Origin: Aricia agestis
Taxonomy: Eukaryota > Arthropoda > Insecta > Lepidoptera > Lycaenidae
Reading direction: 5' to 3'
DNA: 64,000 nt
NCBI RefSeq assembly: GCF_905147365.1
Contig: NC_056417.1
Location: 4,362,501-4,426,500, forward strand
Positions 1 through 11,969 of this stretch are shown here, piece by piece. The first letter of the stretch is position 1. Each line of letters begins with the position of its first letter. Both the position numbers and the translations under genes were made by a program. The notes beneath the pieces were generated by a model, which saw only the letters and a program-made list of their open reading frames with translations, was not told where the DNA came from and ran no database searches.

Positions 1-335
1 CACCTTGCTCTATTTAAATGAACCAGAAAAGAACACACGGATCGTCTAATGGTTAGAAAACAATTTTGCTTAAAACTTAAAAGTTTAACTTATGTTTTAG
101 CAACTTAATTCCCCTAATATACACGTACTCGTAGACAGCTAAAATATTTTTCGATATCCAAAGTATTTCCATAGTATATTTAAATATCATCGCAATGATG
201 TTTTAACCTTTTTATACTAACCTTTTTTTATACCTTTTTTACCATTTTTATGCCTTTTTTATAATATAATATCATAGATCCTAATTGATTCAGCGCAAAA
301 AACACGAGAAAAGACAGACATTTTATACGTTTTTA
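1..335. other. No gene recognised
   Basis: AT-rich, with T-runs at 205-265 and no exon-like or repeat-family sequence that I recognise. Confidence 0.6.
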
Positions 336-664
336 TACGTGGGAGAGCCATGCTTCGGCACGAATGGGCCGGCTCGACCGGAGAAATACCACGTTCTCAC
401 AGAAAACCGGCGTGAAACAGCGCTTGCGCTGTGTTTCGCCGAGTGAGTGAGTTTACCGGAGGCCCGATCCCTTACCCTATTCCCTTTCCTACCCTCCAAT
501 ATTGCCTTCCCTTCCCTACCCTCCTCTACTACCCTATTCCCTCTTAAAAGGCCGGCAACGCACCTGCAGCTCATCTGATGCTACGAGTGTCCATGGGCGA
601 CGGAAGTTGCTTTCCATCAGGTGACCCGTTTGCTCGTTTGCCCCCTTATTTCATTAAAAAAAAG
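336..664 (+). repeat. SINE-like repeat S1, copy 1
   Basis: Starts acgtgggagagccatgc, carries a GGCTCGACCGG block that resembles a pol III B box, then a CCCTA/TTCCC-rich variable tract, aaaggccggcaacgcac, gtgtccatgggcgacgg, and ends ccccttatttcat plus an A-run. Nine copies in the window share this order. The origin (tRNA, 5S or other) is not clear. Confidence 0.85.
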
Positions 665-866
665 ACAGAATATCACAATTAAAATATTACTAGTATCGGA
701 TATTATTATTAGTGCAATACGAGTACCTATGAGTAGCTGGGTGAAGCAGTTATCAATATTATAGCGATTTCTAATTACCTTCGCTTACGCCAACTTTGAT
801 TAGGTACCTACTATACCTATTTCGAAATATTTGAATTGAAAAGACAGTTTTAAAAATATTAATTTA

Positions 867-1481
867 CTAGCTGTTGCCCGCGATTTCGTCCGCGTGGACT
901 TCAGTTTATAACGCGCGATGTCAACAAAATTGGTGTCAAAAGCTTTTATAAAAAAAACCCTTGTACCCCTTAAATCAAAATAGCTGTGCAGTGTGCTCAT
1001 AATATTTCATTTTTAAAATTAAACTTTATAATATTTTATGCCAAATTTTAAAGCTTATTTAGCCCCCCAATTACACAACCTTACCCATAAACTATTTATC
1101 ATTGATAGGTTTAAGGTTACGTCACAAAGTGCTGACTTATTAAATAACGTAATAAAGAAATAACAATCGAAAAAATCGAATCTCAAACGTAAGATGATAC
1201 CACCTCTTATAGAAAGATGTTGGACAAGCGTTAGCGCGATGTAAGAGACGCACGGCGCCATCTAGTATGAATTTTTGGAACTAACTTAATTTGAACAAAT
1301 TTTCGTATTTTCACCCCCTTACAAACCTTTTTTCCAGTAAAAAAGTAGCCTATGTCCTTTCTCAGGCTTTAGACTATCTGTATACAAAATTTCATTACAA
1401 TCGGTTCGGTAGTTTTGGCGTGAAAGCGAGACAGACAGACAGACAGACAGAGATACTTTCGCATTTATAATATTAGTATAT
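867..1481 (+). repeat. Repeat family B, full copy
   Basis: Starts ctagctgttgcccgcg, ends gagatactttcgcattta plus taatattagtata, with an internal GACA run. It is the empty-site allele for the 12.4-kb MITE. Probably a non-autonomous element; class not certain. Confidence 0.85.
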
Positions 1482-1516
1482 AGATTTGTCGCAGACATAT
1501 AAACTATCATTTAAAA

Positions 1517-1952
1517 CAGGGTGTGACAAAAATAAGTGAATAATTCTTTCAGCGCTGCTATTTTCACAATGTACGCTATACAATGAACACATACACACCC
1601 TAACTAAAGTATTTTCTATTTTTTTATTATTAAAGTGTTATATTTGATGACCTCTATGGCTCAGTGGGTGGGCTGTCGGTAGCTCAAGCTGGGGGTCGCG
1701 GGTTCGAATCCCGCCGATGGAACAAAAGGTTTTCAAAGTTCCTAGGTCATGGATGTGTATTAAATATGTGTATTATATAATAAAAATCTTAAATATATGT
1801 AAAGTATAAAAGTATTAAATATATTTCCGTTGTCTGGTACCTGTAACACAAGTCCTTCAGGTACTTAGCACGGGGCCAGACTAACGTGGTGTGAAGCGTC
1901 CATAGATATTATTATTATTATTATCACTTAGTTTTGTTACACCATGTATACT
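1517..1952. mobile_element. Family G foldback split by a tRNA-SINE
   Basis: Left part acagggtgtgacaaaaa...acacaccctaac; right part tatcacttagttttgtta then caccatgta. The family C SINE with its ATT tail (1645-1923) separates them. Confidence 0.7.
1645..1923 (+). repeat. tRNA-derived SINE (family C), copy 1
   Basis: Pol III A box TGGCTCAGTGG at 1657-1667 and B box GGTTCGAATCC at 1701-1711, then a non-tRNA body and an ATT-repeat tail. Not a functional tRNA gene: the cloverleaf is degenerate and the body continues for about 200 bp. Confidence 0.92.
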
Positions 1953-2243
1953 ATACCTATTTATACTGTATTCATACATTACATCCACTCAACTATAGTA
2001 AGGAATTGCATTTTCAATAGCGCAATCGTAGTTTTTTTAAGAATAAACAATGGGTTCATTCGAGGATGTTTCCATAGTTTATGGCAAAACGGCCTTTAGC
2101 GGATTAGCTAGTAATATCATAATAGTTTCACCTATTGTATCTGTGTCTTAATCCCACTCTATTATGATTGATATCCACTAATTATGTGCTAATCCATGTG
2201 ATATCTCGTGGTTAGCTGTGTCACATGCAGTATGATATTAGAC

Positions 2244-2530
2244 CATAGACATTGATCAAGATAGATACCGCATGTCCCTTCATTTGTAATATGAAAACAA
2301 GCGTGCCACTTTTTTCCTACCTACTGTGACGTAGAAACGTGTCCATTATCTAGGCCAACATTTCTACAGCTCAATACGACACAATTGGCATTTTTAAAAT
2401 TCCGATTGACGTCTGATTCCGATTCCGATACCAGACTAAAGAACAGACTTTCGAAAGACGAGCATTGCTCGTCGTTTGAGAACGCGATATGGCACACACA
2501 TGCAGTATCTATCTTGATCTATGTCTGTGT
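2244..2530. mobile_element. Foldback element (imperfect ~25-bp arms)
   Basis: catagacattgatcaagata at the left and tatcttgatctatgtctgtg at the right. Confidence 0.65.
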
Positions 2531-2640
2531 ATTAGTCGCTTTAGTAATTGATATGCGACGGATTATGGTGAGATAAGATACCTTATTGTGTCGAAATCAT
2601 CATCTCCGTCATGGGAATGCTCACAAGGGGCATATCAATG

Positions 2641-2892
2641 AAGACATGAGTGGAAGAACATGATAAGTAACATATTGTAACATACGGACATTTACTCATC
2701 ATTTTCATATAATCTGAACAAACCTTGTAATTACTTAATAACTTCATCATCTGGCTAATATATCTGGCTACACATATAATGCACAGGTTTTTTTTATTTG
2801 AAATCATTTTTCTGGCCCTAAAGCGTCCATTTATGAAAAAAAAAACGGCAATTTCTTTACTGTTAGTTATCGTGTTCATCCGATCACGTCTT
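2641..2892 (-). mobile_element. MITE family M copy
   Basis: About 31-bp inverted ends: aagacatgagtggaagaaca on the left and the inverse gatgaacacgata / gatcacgtctt on the right. Internal ataatgcacagg and ggccctaaagcgtccattta blocks recur in the other copies. Confidence 0.8.
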
Positions 2893-3244
2893 CATTTATC
2901 ATGTCATGATATGAGTCTTATAATTCGACATAGGTTCGGTTAGGTTACTATTCGACATAAGTTAGGAGCTGCTGTGAGTCACTTCTTCGACGCTCGCTTG
3001 TTTGCTAAACACAGCACCTACTCGTCATACCTGATATTACAATAATAATTAATTTATTTTCAGGCAGCTCTTTTTTAACGTTACAATTTTTTTTGTGATT
3101 GGTATTGGCAAGCGCCCGCGCGCCAATAATTTTTCCATAAAAAAGAAAAGAAAATCTCTTTCTCTTTCAGCGCTTCTACTTTCACAGCAAACTCTATATA
3201 AGAACTCATGAACACTCTAAAGTATGATTACTTAGTTTTGTTAC

Positions 3245-3478
3245 ATCCATACTAATATTATAAATGTGTCTGTCTGTCTGTCTGTCTGTTACCTCTTCAC
3301 GCCCAAACCGCTGAACCGATTTTGCTGAAATTTGGCATGGAGGTACCTTGAGTCCCATAAGGACATAGGATACTTAAAAAGTATAACCGTAAATTTTTCC
3401 GGGATAAATCCCGGAAAAAATTACGGTTCCCACGCGATAAACTAATTTTGGCGCAACGGAGGTGCGGGCATCATCTAG
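3245..3478 (-). repeat. Repeat family A (RTE/SINE-like), copy
   Basis: Reads tactaatattataaatg, TCTG run, cctcttcacgcccaaacc, accgattttgctgaaat, gataaa, ttttggcgcaacgg, catctagt. This is a very common lepidopteran element with a TCTG/GACA tail. Class not proven here. Confidence 0.82.
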
Positions 3479-3714
3479 TCTATTTTACTAACTTCTAGTG
3501 CTTACTAGAATAAAATCGAGGCGATGCTTAGTTAACAGAACAGCGTCAGATACAAAAAGTTTATAAAAGCTATTAACAACTTGATTTTCATTTTACTTGA
3601 TAGAAAACAAAACGAGCGTCGGTTCGGGAAAGACAACAAAGCGAGCACACAAAATTGAATATCAGGACAGGTCGAAAACACCGAGGTTCATGAAAAATTG
3701 CGTTTGGTTCTACT

Positions 3715-3984
3715 TTTTGGTCACCTGATGTAAAGCAACTTCCGTCGCCCATGAACACTCGCAGCATCAGAAAAGCTGCAAGTGCGTTGCCGGCCTTTTA
3801 AGAGGGAATAGGGTAATAGGGGAGAGAAAGGAAGGGAATAGGGGAGGGTAGGTGATTGGGCCTCCGGTAAACTCACTCGGCGAAACGCAGCGCAAGCGCT
3901 GTTTCACGCTGGTTTTCTGTGAGAACGTGGTATTTCTCCGGTCCAGCCGGCCCATTCGTGCCGAAGCATGGCTCTCCCACGTAA
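3715..3984 (-). repeat. SINE-like repeat S1, copy 2
   Basis: Reverse orientation. It lacks the terminal ccccttatttcat and A-run, so the 3' end is truncated. It keeps the pyrimidine tract and 5' block. Confidence 0.83.
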
Positions 3985-4777
3985 AACTACTACTTTGATA
4001 CATTGAAATACGGACGCTCTCAGCCGACCCGTAGATGAGCAATTTTATTGTCACGCAGTAACACAGTACGATACAATGTCTTTTAATTTCGCCAAAAAGT
4101 AAGCAAGTTAAATGGAGTAAGCATTTAATTTGCTTACTTTTTGCCGACTAAACTAAAAACTTCGTGACCCTATTTTCCGATATACAATATAAAATTCGTT
4201 TTACATTTTGAACGAAGCCCAATTACACCGCTTAAATAACAATTTAATAAGTGTCATCGAAATACAAGAGTTACTGATTCAAAATTTAGTGTCACGAAAT
4301 GCACACCAAGGCGTACTTTTAGACTTTAGTAGGATGGCATACATATTTTATGATAGTGACTGGAACGATTTTTGAGCGGTCAAATGTTTTTTTAAAGCGC
4401 ATTGTCCAACCACTGTATAGTGCATATTCCCATCACTAGTACTCTGTAAGCCAGAATGAGCTACTTAGTTTGTTATTAAAATGCAATACATGTTCAAAAA
4501 CTGTGCAACAATTTGCATAAATGGATTAACGTATAAGCATAGTTAAACTTCGAAGCGGGAGTTGTCGAGTTTGACGATAATAGCTCATTATTTACCGAGT
4601 ATAAGAGCTTATAATATTATACAAAATGCATTAAAGTTTATACAGGTTTCAATATAAACTTATCGTGGTAGGTAAAGGTATTCAAGAAGTTATTGAATAC
4701 AGATTACAGACTGAGTATCATATAATAACGACCCGTGCATATTCTATTGTCTTTTCCGTCGTTCTACTAAGTACTGA
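3985..4777. other. No gene; diverged repeat near 4240-4400
   Basis: No convincing coding. The stretch tcatcgaaatac...cacaccaaggcgta resembles 47018-47065 (ccatcgaaatacc, tcaccaaggtgta), so it is probably an old repeat shared with the ema 3' flank. Confidence 0.5.
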
Positions 4778-4942
4778 CATACGGTTCTGCTCGATAGTTT
4801 TATATCCAAATCGAGCAATAACCACCGTGTGGACCGCCAAAACTGACAGGTCGAAGGCTCGCTTCGAGCCGGCTCGATGGAATTAAATATGTCAAATATG
4901 TCATTTCCTTCGATTTGGAGTATATCGAGCAAAACCGTATGT
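4778..4942. mobile_element. MITE family E copy 1
   Basis: Ends CATACGGTTCTGCTCGATAG and GAGCAAAACCGTATG; shares interior aaccaccgtgtggac and cgagccggctcgatgg with the 26-kb copy. Confidence 0.82.
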
Positions 4943-5304
4943 ATGTGAGTACATAGCATTCCACTGTTTTTTTAGTCTGTGTACTGTATAAGTACACAGA
5001 CCAAAAAAAAAACCTAGTAGTTTATTTTTAGTTCGACTTTAAAAGGGTAAAGGGAAACAGAGTGCTGTTGTAACACAAACACTTTGAACTATTATCGAAT
5101 CACTGATGTGGTTCACCAGGTTTTAATCAAACCAATCGCTTTCACCGAAACCGGTGTAGGAATAACCAGACTCTTGTGTGAAATGTTAAAAGTTTAATTT
5201 TTTAGTTAGTAGAATACTTATTAAATTAAAACATTGTATAACTATAACGTCTGTGTTAGGTTGGTTTTTTTATTAGTAAAAGGGAAAATCCATATATCCA
5301 TTCT

Positions 5305-5512
5305 AAATACTAATATTATAAATGCGAAAATTTGTCTGTCTGTCTGTCTGTTACCTCTTCACGCCCAAACCCCTAAACCGATTTTGCTGAAAGGCATGGA
5401 GATACTTTGAGTCCTGGGAAAGGATATAATATAATACTTTTTATCCCGGAAAAATGTACGGTTCCCGCGCGATAAACGAATTTTGGCGCAACAGGGCTGC
5501 GGACATCATCTT
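5305..5512 (-). repeat. Repeat family A copy
   Basis: Same blocks as at 3245-3478; ends near gcggacatcatct. Confidence 0.82.
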
Positions 5513-5780
5513 TGTAATTAATGATTATTATTACTTATACCACAGAATATATATTAGTAGTACCAACTTATACCTGAAATAAAATAAGTCCGCGCAATAT
5601 TCAGGAGTGTGTAACGTATTATAATTTCCCTGATGAAGCTAGAATATTCCCGAAGGTTGGCACTTACTGGGGCATATTAATGACACTCGAGCGCATCGGG
5701 ACAGGTTAGCTATTTATAATTACGACCGTATAGGGATACTGACGAGGTATAGGAATATAATCCATACTTAATTTTAATTA

Positions 5781-5968
5781 GATGACGCCCGCAAATACGT
5801 TGCGCCAAAATTCGCAAGCGAGGACACCGTATTTTTTTCCGGCATAAAAAGTCCTATGTCCTTTTACGGGACTCAAAGTATTTCCATACCTAGCAAATTC
5901 GGTTCGGCGGTTTGGGTGTGAAGAGGTTACAGACACAGACACAGTTTTGCATTCATAATATTAGTATA
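5781..5968 (+). repeat. Repeat family A copy
   Basis: Opposite orientation, starting gatgacgcccgcaaatac and ending ataatattagtat. Confidence 0.82.
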
Positions 5969-5996
5969 ACAAAACGAAGTGAATGAATCAATTTCT

Positions 5997-6319
5997 ATAC
6001 GTGGGAGAGCCATGCTTCGGCACGAATGGGCCGGCTCGACCGGAGAAATACCACGTTCTCACAGAAAACCGGCGTGAAACAGCGCTTGCGCTGTGTTTCG
6101 CCGAGTGAGTGAGTTTACCGGAGGCCCAATCCCCTACCCTATTCCCTTCCCTGTCCTGCCCTATTCCCTTCCCTTCCCTCTCCTATTACCCTATTCCCTC
6201 TTAAAAGGCCGGCAACGCACTTGCAGCTCTTCTGATGCTGCGAGTGTCCATGGGCGACGGATGTTGCTTTCCATCAGGTGACCCGTATGCTCGTTTGCCC
6301 CCTTATTTCATAAAAAAAA
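5997..6319 (+). repeat. SINE-like repeat S1, copy 3
   Basis: Full-length; its A-run is followed by a short TA microsatellite and a 15-bp stem hairpin (tatggaacaaataaa). Confidence 0.87.
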
Positions 6320-6458
6320 ATATATATATATATGGAACAAATAAATTGTAGAATGTTTATTTGTTCCATATGAGTTTCCCATTGCTACTTTCACAGTAAT
6401 TTCCGTACAGGGGGTAAAAAATTGTTGTTAACACTTTGAGGTTATTCCTTCAGCGCTT

Positions 6459-6819
6459 CTATACAGCATGACTGGTGAGATATGATCAATAATTAAGAAG
6501 ACTCGCTACTCAGTACTCGATTCTTATTATAATTATGTAATAAAATTAGGTACTTAATTTTTCACCAAATTTCCCTTTAAATAAATGAATCCCAAGATTA
6601 TTATATTAATTTACTAAGTGTCCAAACACTTAGTAAATTAATATGCGGCCCGCGCGCGGTGTCCATGCGTTGGGTAAATAATTATTGAATTTTAAGCTAC
6701 ATTTACTCAGTGATCAATTGATTTTATTTTTTTAAGTAATTTTTTCTTCAACTAATACTTATAATAGCCAAATATCACGTCCTCGAGTATTGAACATGTC
6801 TCACTAGTCATGCTGTATA
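6459..6819. mobile_element. Foldback with a central 19-bp perfect hairpin
   Basis: Ends tatacagcatgactggtgag and tctcactagtcatgctgtat are inverse with one mismatch. Near the middle 6603-6621 and 6626-6644 form a perfect 19-bp stem with a 4-base loop. The flanks carry family G fragments. Confidence 0.78.
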
Positions 6820-7023
6820 AGGAACACACACACACCCTGAGGTTATATCATTTTGTTTTGTTGCACCCTGTATTTAACAACTTGAAAGTGTTTGTCTCTC
6901 ATCCTTTTGAACCGCGAAGCCAATTTTCATTAAGTTTAGTGTAGGGATTTTGAAATCCTAGAAAAGTACAAAATAAATTATTCATCTCAGAAAAATGTAC
7001 AGTTTTCACGCCATGGCATAGAA

Positions 7024-7325
7024 TACGTGGGAGAGGCATGCTTCGGCACGAATGGGCTGGCTCGACTGGAGAAATACCACGTTCTCATAGAAGTCCGGCG
7101 TGAAACAGCGCTTGCGCTGTGTTTCGCCGAGTGAGTGAGTTTACCGGAGGCCCAATCCCCTACCCTATTCCCTTCCCTACCCTCCCCTATTACCCTATTC
7201 CCTCTTAAAAGGCCGGCAACGCACTTGCAGCTCTTTTGATGCTGCGAGTGTCCATGGGCGACGAAAGTTGCTTTCCATCAGGTGACCCGTTTGCTCGTTT
7301 GCCCCCTTTTCATTAAAAAAAAAAC
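7024..7325 (+). repeat. SINE-like repeat S1, copy 4
   Basis: Full-length with a short pyrimidine tract and an A-rich 3' end. Confidence 0.86.
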
Positions 7326-7860
7326 TTTTTTGAAGTTTTCTTTTTTAGATGTTTTTATTGTTTGAAACATTTAAATAAAATACGTAACATTCCACTATCT
7401 ACAACTTACTAACTACTAGTTACTAATTAACTACTGCTAACTTAAAAATATATTATACACGTAACATAGAGGCATATAATAACTATTCAAGTTCTACTGT
7501 TTGTCAAACTTTGCAACGTGCATATTTTAAAACGTCTGTCAGTGTCAATATCAGCATATTTTCATAAGTGCATATTATAAAACGTCTATCACGTACACAA
7601 CGTTTTATTAAAACTTCAGGTACACAACAGGCCTGCGAAAGCCACACAAAGCGATATGAATTTTCGTTACAAAATACGTTTTTATGAAGTTTCCAACAAA
7701 AGCGTCCATTTACCTGAGTGACGTTCGAATGGTCCTCAAAACTCCATTGAAAACTAAAAGCCGCGATTTGCATCTGTTACATTGTTTACCTTAATTTGCA
7801 TTTTCACTCAAAATTCAATTGCCCTTTTAAAAATGTAGTTTGGCAAAAACAAAGCAATAT
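7326..7860. other. No gene recognised
   Basis: AT-rich. A short minus-strand open frame (7504-7773) has no family features and no supporting context. Confidence 0.5.
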
Positions 7861-8062
7861 CCATACTAATATTTTTAACGTGAAAATGTGTATGTCTTTT
7901 ACCTCTTCACGCTCAAACCTCTGAACCGATTTTTCGAAATTTAGTATGGAGATACTTTGAATCCCAGGAAAGGATATGGAATAGTTTACATCCCGGTAAA
8001 ATGTGCGGTTCCCGAGCGATTAATGAATTTTGGCGCAACGTAATTGCCGCGTCATCAAGTGT
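7861..8062 (-). repeat. Repeat family A copy, diverged
   Basis: Same block order as other copies, with a shortened TCTG run. Confidence 0.8.
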
Positions 8063-8648
8063 CTTTTTTTAAATAAATAAATAAATAAGGTCATTTTACT
8101 TGGAGGATTAGCAGGCGTAGCATGGTCACTATAGAAACGGTTTCTTTCCACGGAAGAATAGACAAAGTGACAGTTAGACAAGACAAAGTTACAGTTAGCC
8201 CTGCTGGTAGGATATCTGTAATTTGGGTCTGTACATCCGTCTGTCCCTCAGCCCCTTTAAAACTTTAACAATTTTTGTTATTTTATAATAATGTTTTTAT
8301 TTACCCTACTTCGTATCTATTCCTCAGTCATGTTTTTACTTTAACGACAAAGCTTGCGTGTTCACATTAAACCCTTTGACATAATATATAATGACGTCAT
8401 GTTAACTGTAAAGTTAGTTTAGCCATTTATAAAGTCTAGTCGCCTAATCAGCAGGTTTAGTGCAGCATTTAGCAAGAATTACGCCTGGTAGTATTTAGCA
8501 TACGGCGTACCTACGTCATATTTTAGTCACCATTAACGTTGGCATGTGAACCACTTTCTGTGATGGTACATGAACGCGATTCTATTTTAAAAGATTAGAA
8601 ACCACTCGACTATGCTCTGACCACTTAACGGACCGGAATTCTGAACTT
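8063..8648. other. No gene recognised
   Basis: Contains an AAAT microsatellite (8070-8088) and otherwise unremarkable AT-rich sequence. Confidence 0.5.
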
Positions 8649-9899
8649 CCTAGAAAGACCAAGAGCGGTCAAATGACCCATCGTATGTTTTAACATTTTT
8701 TTTGTGTCTTACTATTTTGTTTTTGCATTTTATTGATCATGTAATTATTTATAAATGTAACTAAATTAAATTATAGAACAAATATTGAAGAAAATTATTT
8801 AAAAAGCATTTTATAGACCTGCTACTGATATAATGACATTATAATGATTCTACAAGATTTATTGGTTTTGTTCCTGTATTTGAGCATAAAACACCGTTTT
8901 TTTCAGATTTTATATTTTCTCATTTTAGCAATAGAATGGTAAAGTTACTCTTATGTACAGTAATCAATGTCTAGAAGTCATGAACATCTTGATGAAAATA
9001 CCCTATTGGAGGACAAAAATATTATTTTTTCGTGTCGTATTTTTGGTCCTAATATAAAAATCTTTTATCACTAAAGCTGAAAAAGTACAAAAATATGCTT
9101 TAGAAATGAAATATACTTAAAATTAGCATAAATATAACAATTTTTATCATATTTTCATAGAACTACAATTCACAACCTTTAGTTTGTTATTTGCTTCGTT
9201 TGTGTAGGTAAAACAAAAAATAAAATTAACTCAGCATAAATATTTTATTGAAATTCGAACTACTAATAAACCCTGGCTGTGTTAGGTTAACTCAGGCAAC
9301 AATATTATTATGAAAATTGACACAGACTTTTTTGTAGTAACGTTGATAATTTTCAAAAAACAGGGTTTCATTAGGCAAAAAACATGAAATACGTTACAAT
9401 ATCAAAACAGGCAAGGCAAAAGGTTTTATTTGTGCACATACTATATTTGTAAATATATACTATTATTTTTACATATACAAATGTGAAATTTTAGACCATT
9501 TATGTAAATAAATGTATTTACCCCACTTTTGTCCTATGAGTCATTGACGAGTCTATTTCAGTCGAGTTTTTATAATTTATTAATCAAATTTAAAATACAA
9601 TACACAAATAAAACATAATAATAATAAAAATTTTGAAAGAAAAATTAAACTTGCAAGAAAAACCCACTTTCTTTAGAAATTTTATTCAAGCGGTCAATTG
9701 ACCGCTGCGGTATTTCTAGGTAGGTTGTTATTTAAAACTTATAATTAGTGAGCAATCATTAAAAACACGTTATTACAATTGAAACAATCGAAAATTGTTA
9801 AATGTCACGAGAGGAAAACGAATTTCATGCAACGGTAACAAAAATATCGCAAATTAAAAACGAAAATGCGGTCATTTGACCGCTCCGGTCTTTCTAGTG
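8649..9899. mobile_element. Non-autonomous piggyBac-like element (~1.25 kb)
   Basis: Inverted ends CCTAGAAAGACCAAGAGCGG and, on the other strand, CACTAGAAAGACCGGAGCGG, both continuing TCAAATGACC; TTAA lies at the right boundary (9900-9903), degraded at the left. A further subterminal gcggtcaattgaccgc block is at 9690-9706. No transposase ORF. CACTAGAAA-like ends and TTAA suggest piggyBac superfamily. Confidence 0.75.
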
Positions 9900-9984
9900 T
9901 TAAAGCGTGACTCTCCTAGCATACATTTAGGTATGCTACGAGGGTCGAGCTTAAACTGGTCAAACCATAGCTTATAATAATATT

Positions 9985-10215
9985 ATGTACGAGCTTTTGC
10001 CCGCGGCTTCGCTCGCGTTAAGAAGAACTTTCATCCCCTATTTTAACCCCTTGGAGTTGGAATTGATCAAAATCCTTTCTCAGTGGATGCCTACATCATA
10101 ATATCTACCTGCATGCCAAATTTCAGCCCGATCCGTCCAGTGGTTTGGGCTGTGCATTGATAGATCACTATGTCAATCAGTCACTCACCCTTGAGTTTTA
10201 TATATATTATATAGA
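9985..10215 (+). repeat. Repeat family D
   Basis: gagcttttgcccgcggcttc, cctgcatgccaaatttcagc, ccgtccagtggtttgggctg and a TA-rich end; a common lepidopteran repeat. Confidence 0.78.
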
Positions 10216-10297
10216 TTATGAAATGTAAGCAACACAGCAAAACCAAATTTTTGTGTCAAATAAATTTGAATTACAATTATTAGAACTGTAATATAAT

Positions 10298-10568
10298 ATC
10301 TACAGACGCTTTACACCACGACAGTTTGGCCCCGTGGTAATACCGTAGTACCTGATGGACTTAATGTGTTACACGTACCAGACAAATATTTGATATTTTT
10401 ACTATAGGTACATAATATATTTAAGATTTTTATTCTATAATACACATTACACATATTTAATACACATCCATGACCCAGGAACTTTGACAACTTTTTGTTC
10501 CGTTGGCGGGCTTCGAACCCGTGATCTCCGGCTTGAGCTATCAACATACTGAGCCACAGAGGTCGTCT
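10298..10568 (-). repeat. tRNA-derived SINE (family C), copy 3
   Basis: Reverse orientation: B box complement gcttcgaaccc near 10510 and A box complement actgagccaca near 10550. Confidence 0.9.
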
Positions 10569-11114
10569 AATAGTGGATCTATAAAATAGGAAAAAATTTC
10601 TAGTAATTGAGTAGGTATTTCATAAAAAAAAACTAAGTTTAATAATTCAGCAAACAGTTTCTAGCATATTGTACTTAATAAGACCAAGTTCATCCGTTAC
10701 TAAATATGCTTAGAATTTGCCAAAGGTCAATAAACTCAGCTGATGACGTGCAGCAAATACGTGAACGCTTTGTTTTATGACATTCTTCGGAAAATGTCTT
10801 GTTTAGAAGCACTAGAATTTAGATTACATGTCCATTAGCGATATTAAGTTAATTGAGAAATTATTTTATGTCAAATATTATGTTTTTGGCTCGACAGTAA
10901 TAATAATAATATGATGATAAATCTGGCATGCCTTGTAATTTACAAAATGATGTTTTTTTCTCTAGAAAACTTTTAGGCTCAATAGTAATACTTAGTACTT
11001 ACGGCAAAAGAACTGAAAGTTAGTAAAATTAGGTGTGGCGAATAGCTTAGGTTCTAAATACACGAAACTTACTTTTATCTTAAAAGATGCACAGTTCTCG
11101 TGGCATGATGAATG
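10569..11114. other. No gene recognised
   Basis: AT-rich intergenic or intronic sequence without repeats that I could place. Confidence 0.5.
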
Positions 11115-11122
11115 TTAGTGAG

Positions 11123-11407
11123 CAAGGGCGTCGCCAGGGGGGGGCAGGGAGGGGCAGCTGCCCCCCCCCTAGAGACTCTAAAAAACGTTGCCAAATATAA
11201 TGCAAAAGCAATGACCACTATAATATTAAAATCTGGTTATAGATGTAAGGCTCGTAGTACAAGTGAAAAGTTTCATGTGCTGTCGAATTTACCTACAATT
11301 CATACCTACTTTTCTCATTTATAGAGAGTGAGTAAAGTATGAATTGTAGACTGTAGTAGGTAAAGTCAACTTGCCCCCCCCTGCGCCATCGGCTGGCGAC
11401 GCCCTTG
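11123..11407. mobile_element. hAT-type non-autonomous element (285 bp)
   Basis: Inverted ends CAAGGGCGTCGCCAG / CTGGCGACGCCCTTG with an 8-bp duplication ttagtgag (11115-11122, 11408-11415). G/C homopolymer-like runs lie just inside each end. The small ORF across it is an artefact. Confidence 0.92.
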
Positions 11408-11465
11408 TTAGTGAGCCTTTTTCAATAGCTATTAGCTAGTCAGTAAAATATAAAATATACAAAGA

Positions 11466-11634
11466 CAGTTGGGCCAAATTTCGTTTACCGCGCAGGAACC
11501 ATACATTTTTCCGGAATAAAAAAGTATCCTATATCCTTTCCCAGGACTTAAAGTATCTAGGTACATACCTTTCAGCAAAATCTGTTCAGCGGTTTTGACA
11601 TGAAGAGGCAACATAAAGACACACTTTCGCATTG
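11466..11634 (+). repeat. Repeat family A, partial
   Basis: From tttaccgcgcaggaacc to cacactttcgcattgg; both ends truncated. Confidence 0.75.
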
Positions 11635-11969
11635 GATTTCGGATTGGATGGATTAGCGAGACTCAGACATAGTTAACTTTTAAAATTTTCTTGCTTGATT
11701 AATAAACATCACTTAGTAAATACTTAGCTCATAGCAACTGCGTCTGAATTCTCTCACATGTTCTCTCTCGAGTCTCAGTTGAACTAAGTTACCTGTCCCT
11801 GGCACCCTGCCCGCTCTGAAGCGCTCTTCAATGGAGATACTAACAGATAGTGTAGTTATTTTTAAATATTTCCATGTTTGTTTGTTTTGTTATTTAATTA
11901 CTGGAAACCCATTTTTCTAATGGAAGCGACTGACGATGTAAAACGATTATATAATTACACAAGCAATAG

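Noticed and set aside
1657..1720. Possible tRNA gene (good A and B boxes)
   Set aside because: The same head recurs at 10.5, 13.7, 14.3 and 15.3 kb with a shared non-tRNA body, so it is a SINE, not a tRNA gene.
2583..2879. 98-codon minus-strand open frame
   Set aside because: Coincides with MITE family M; the same sequence recurs without an open frame elsewhere in the window.
7504..7773. 89-codon minus-strand open frame
   Set aside because: No domain, no splice context, AT-rich; chance frame.
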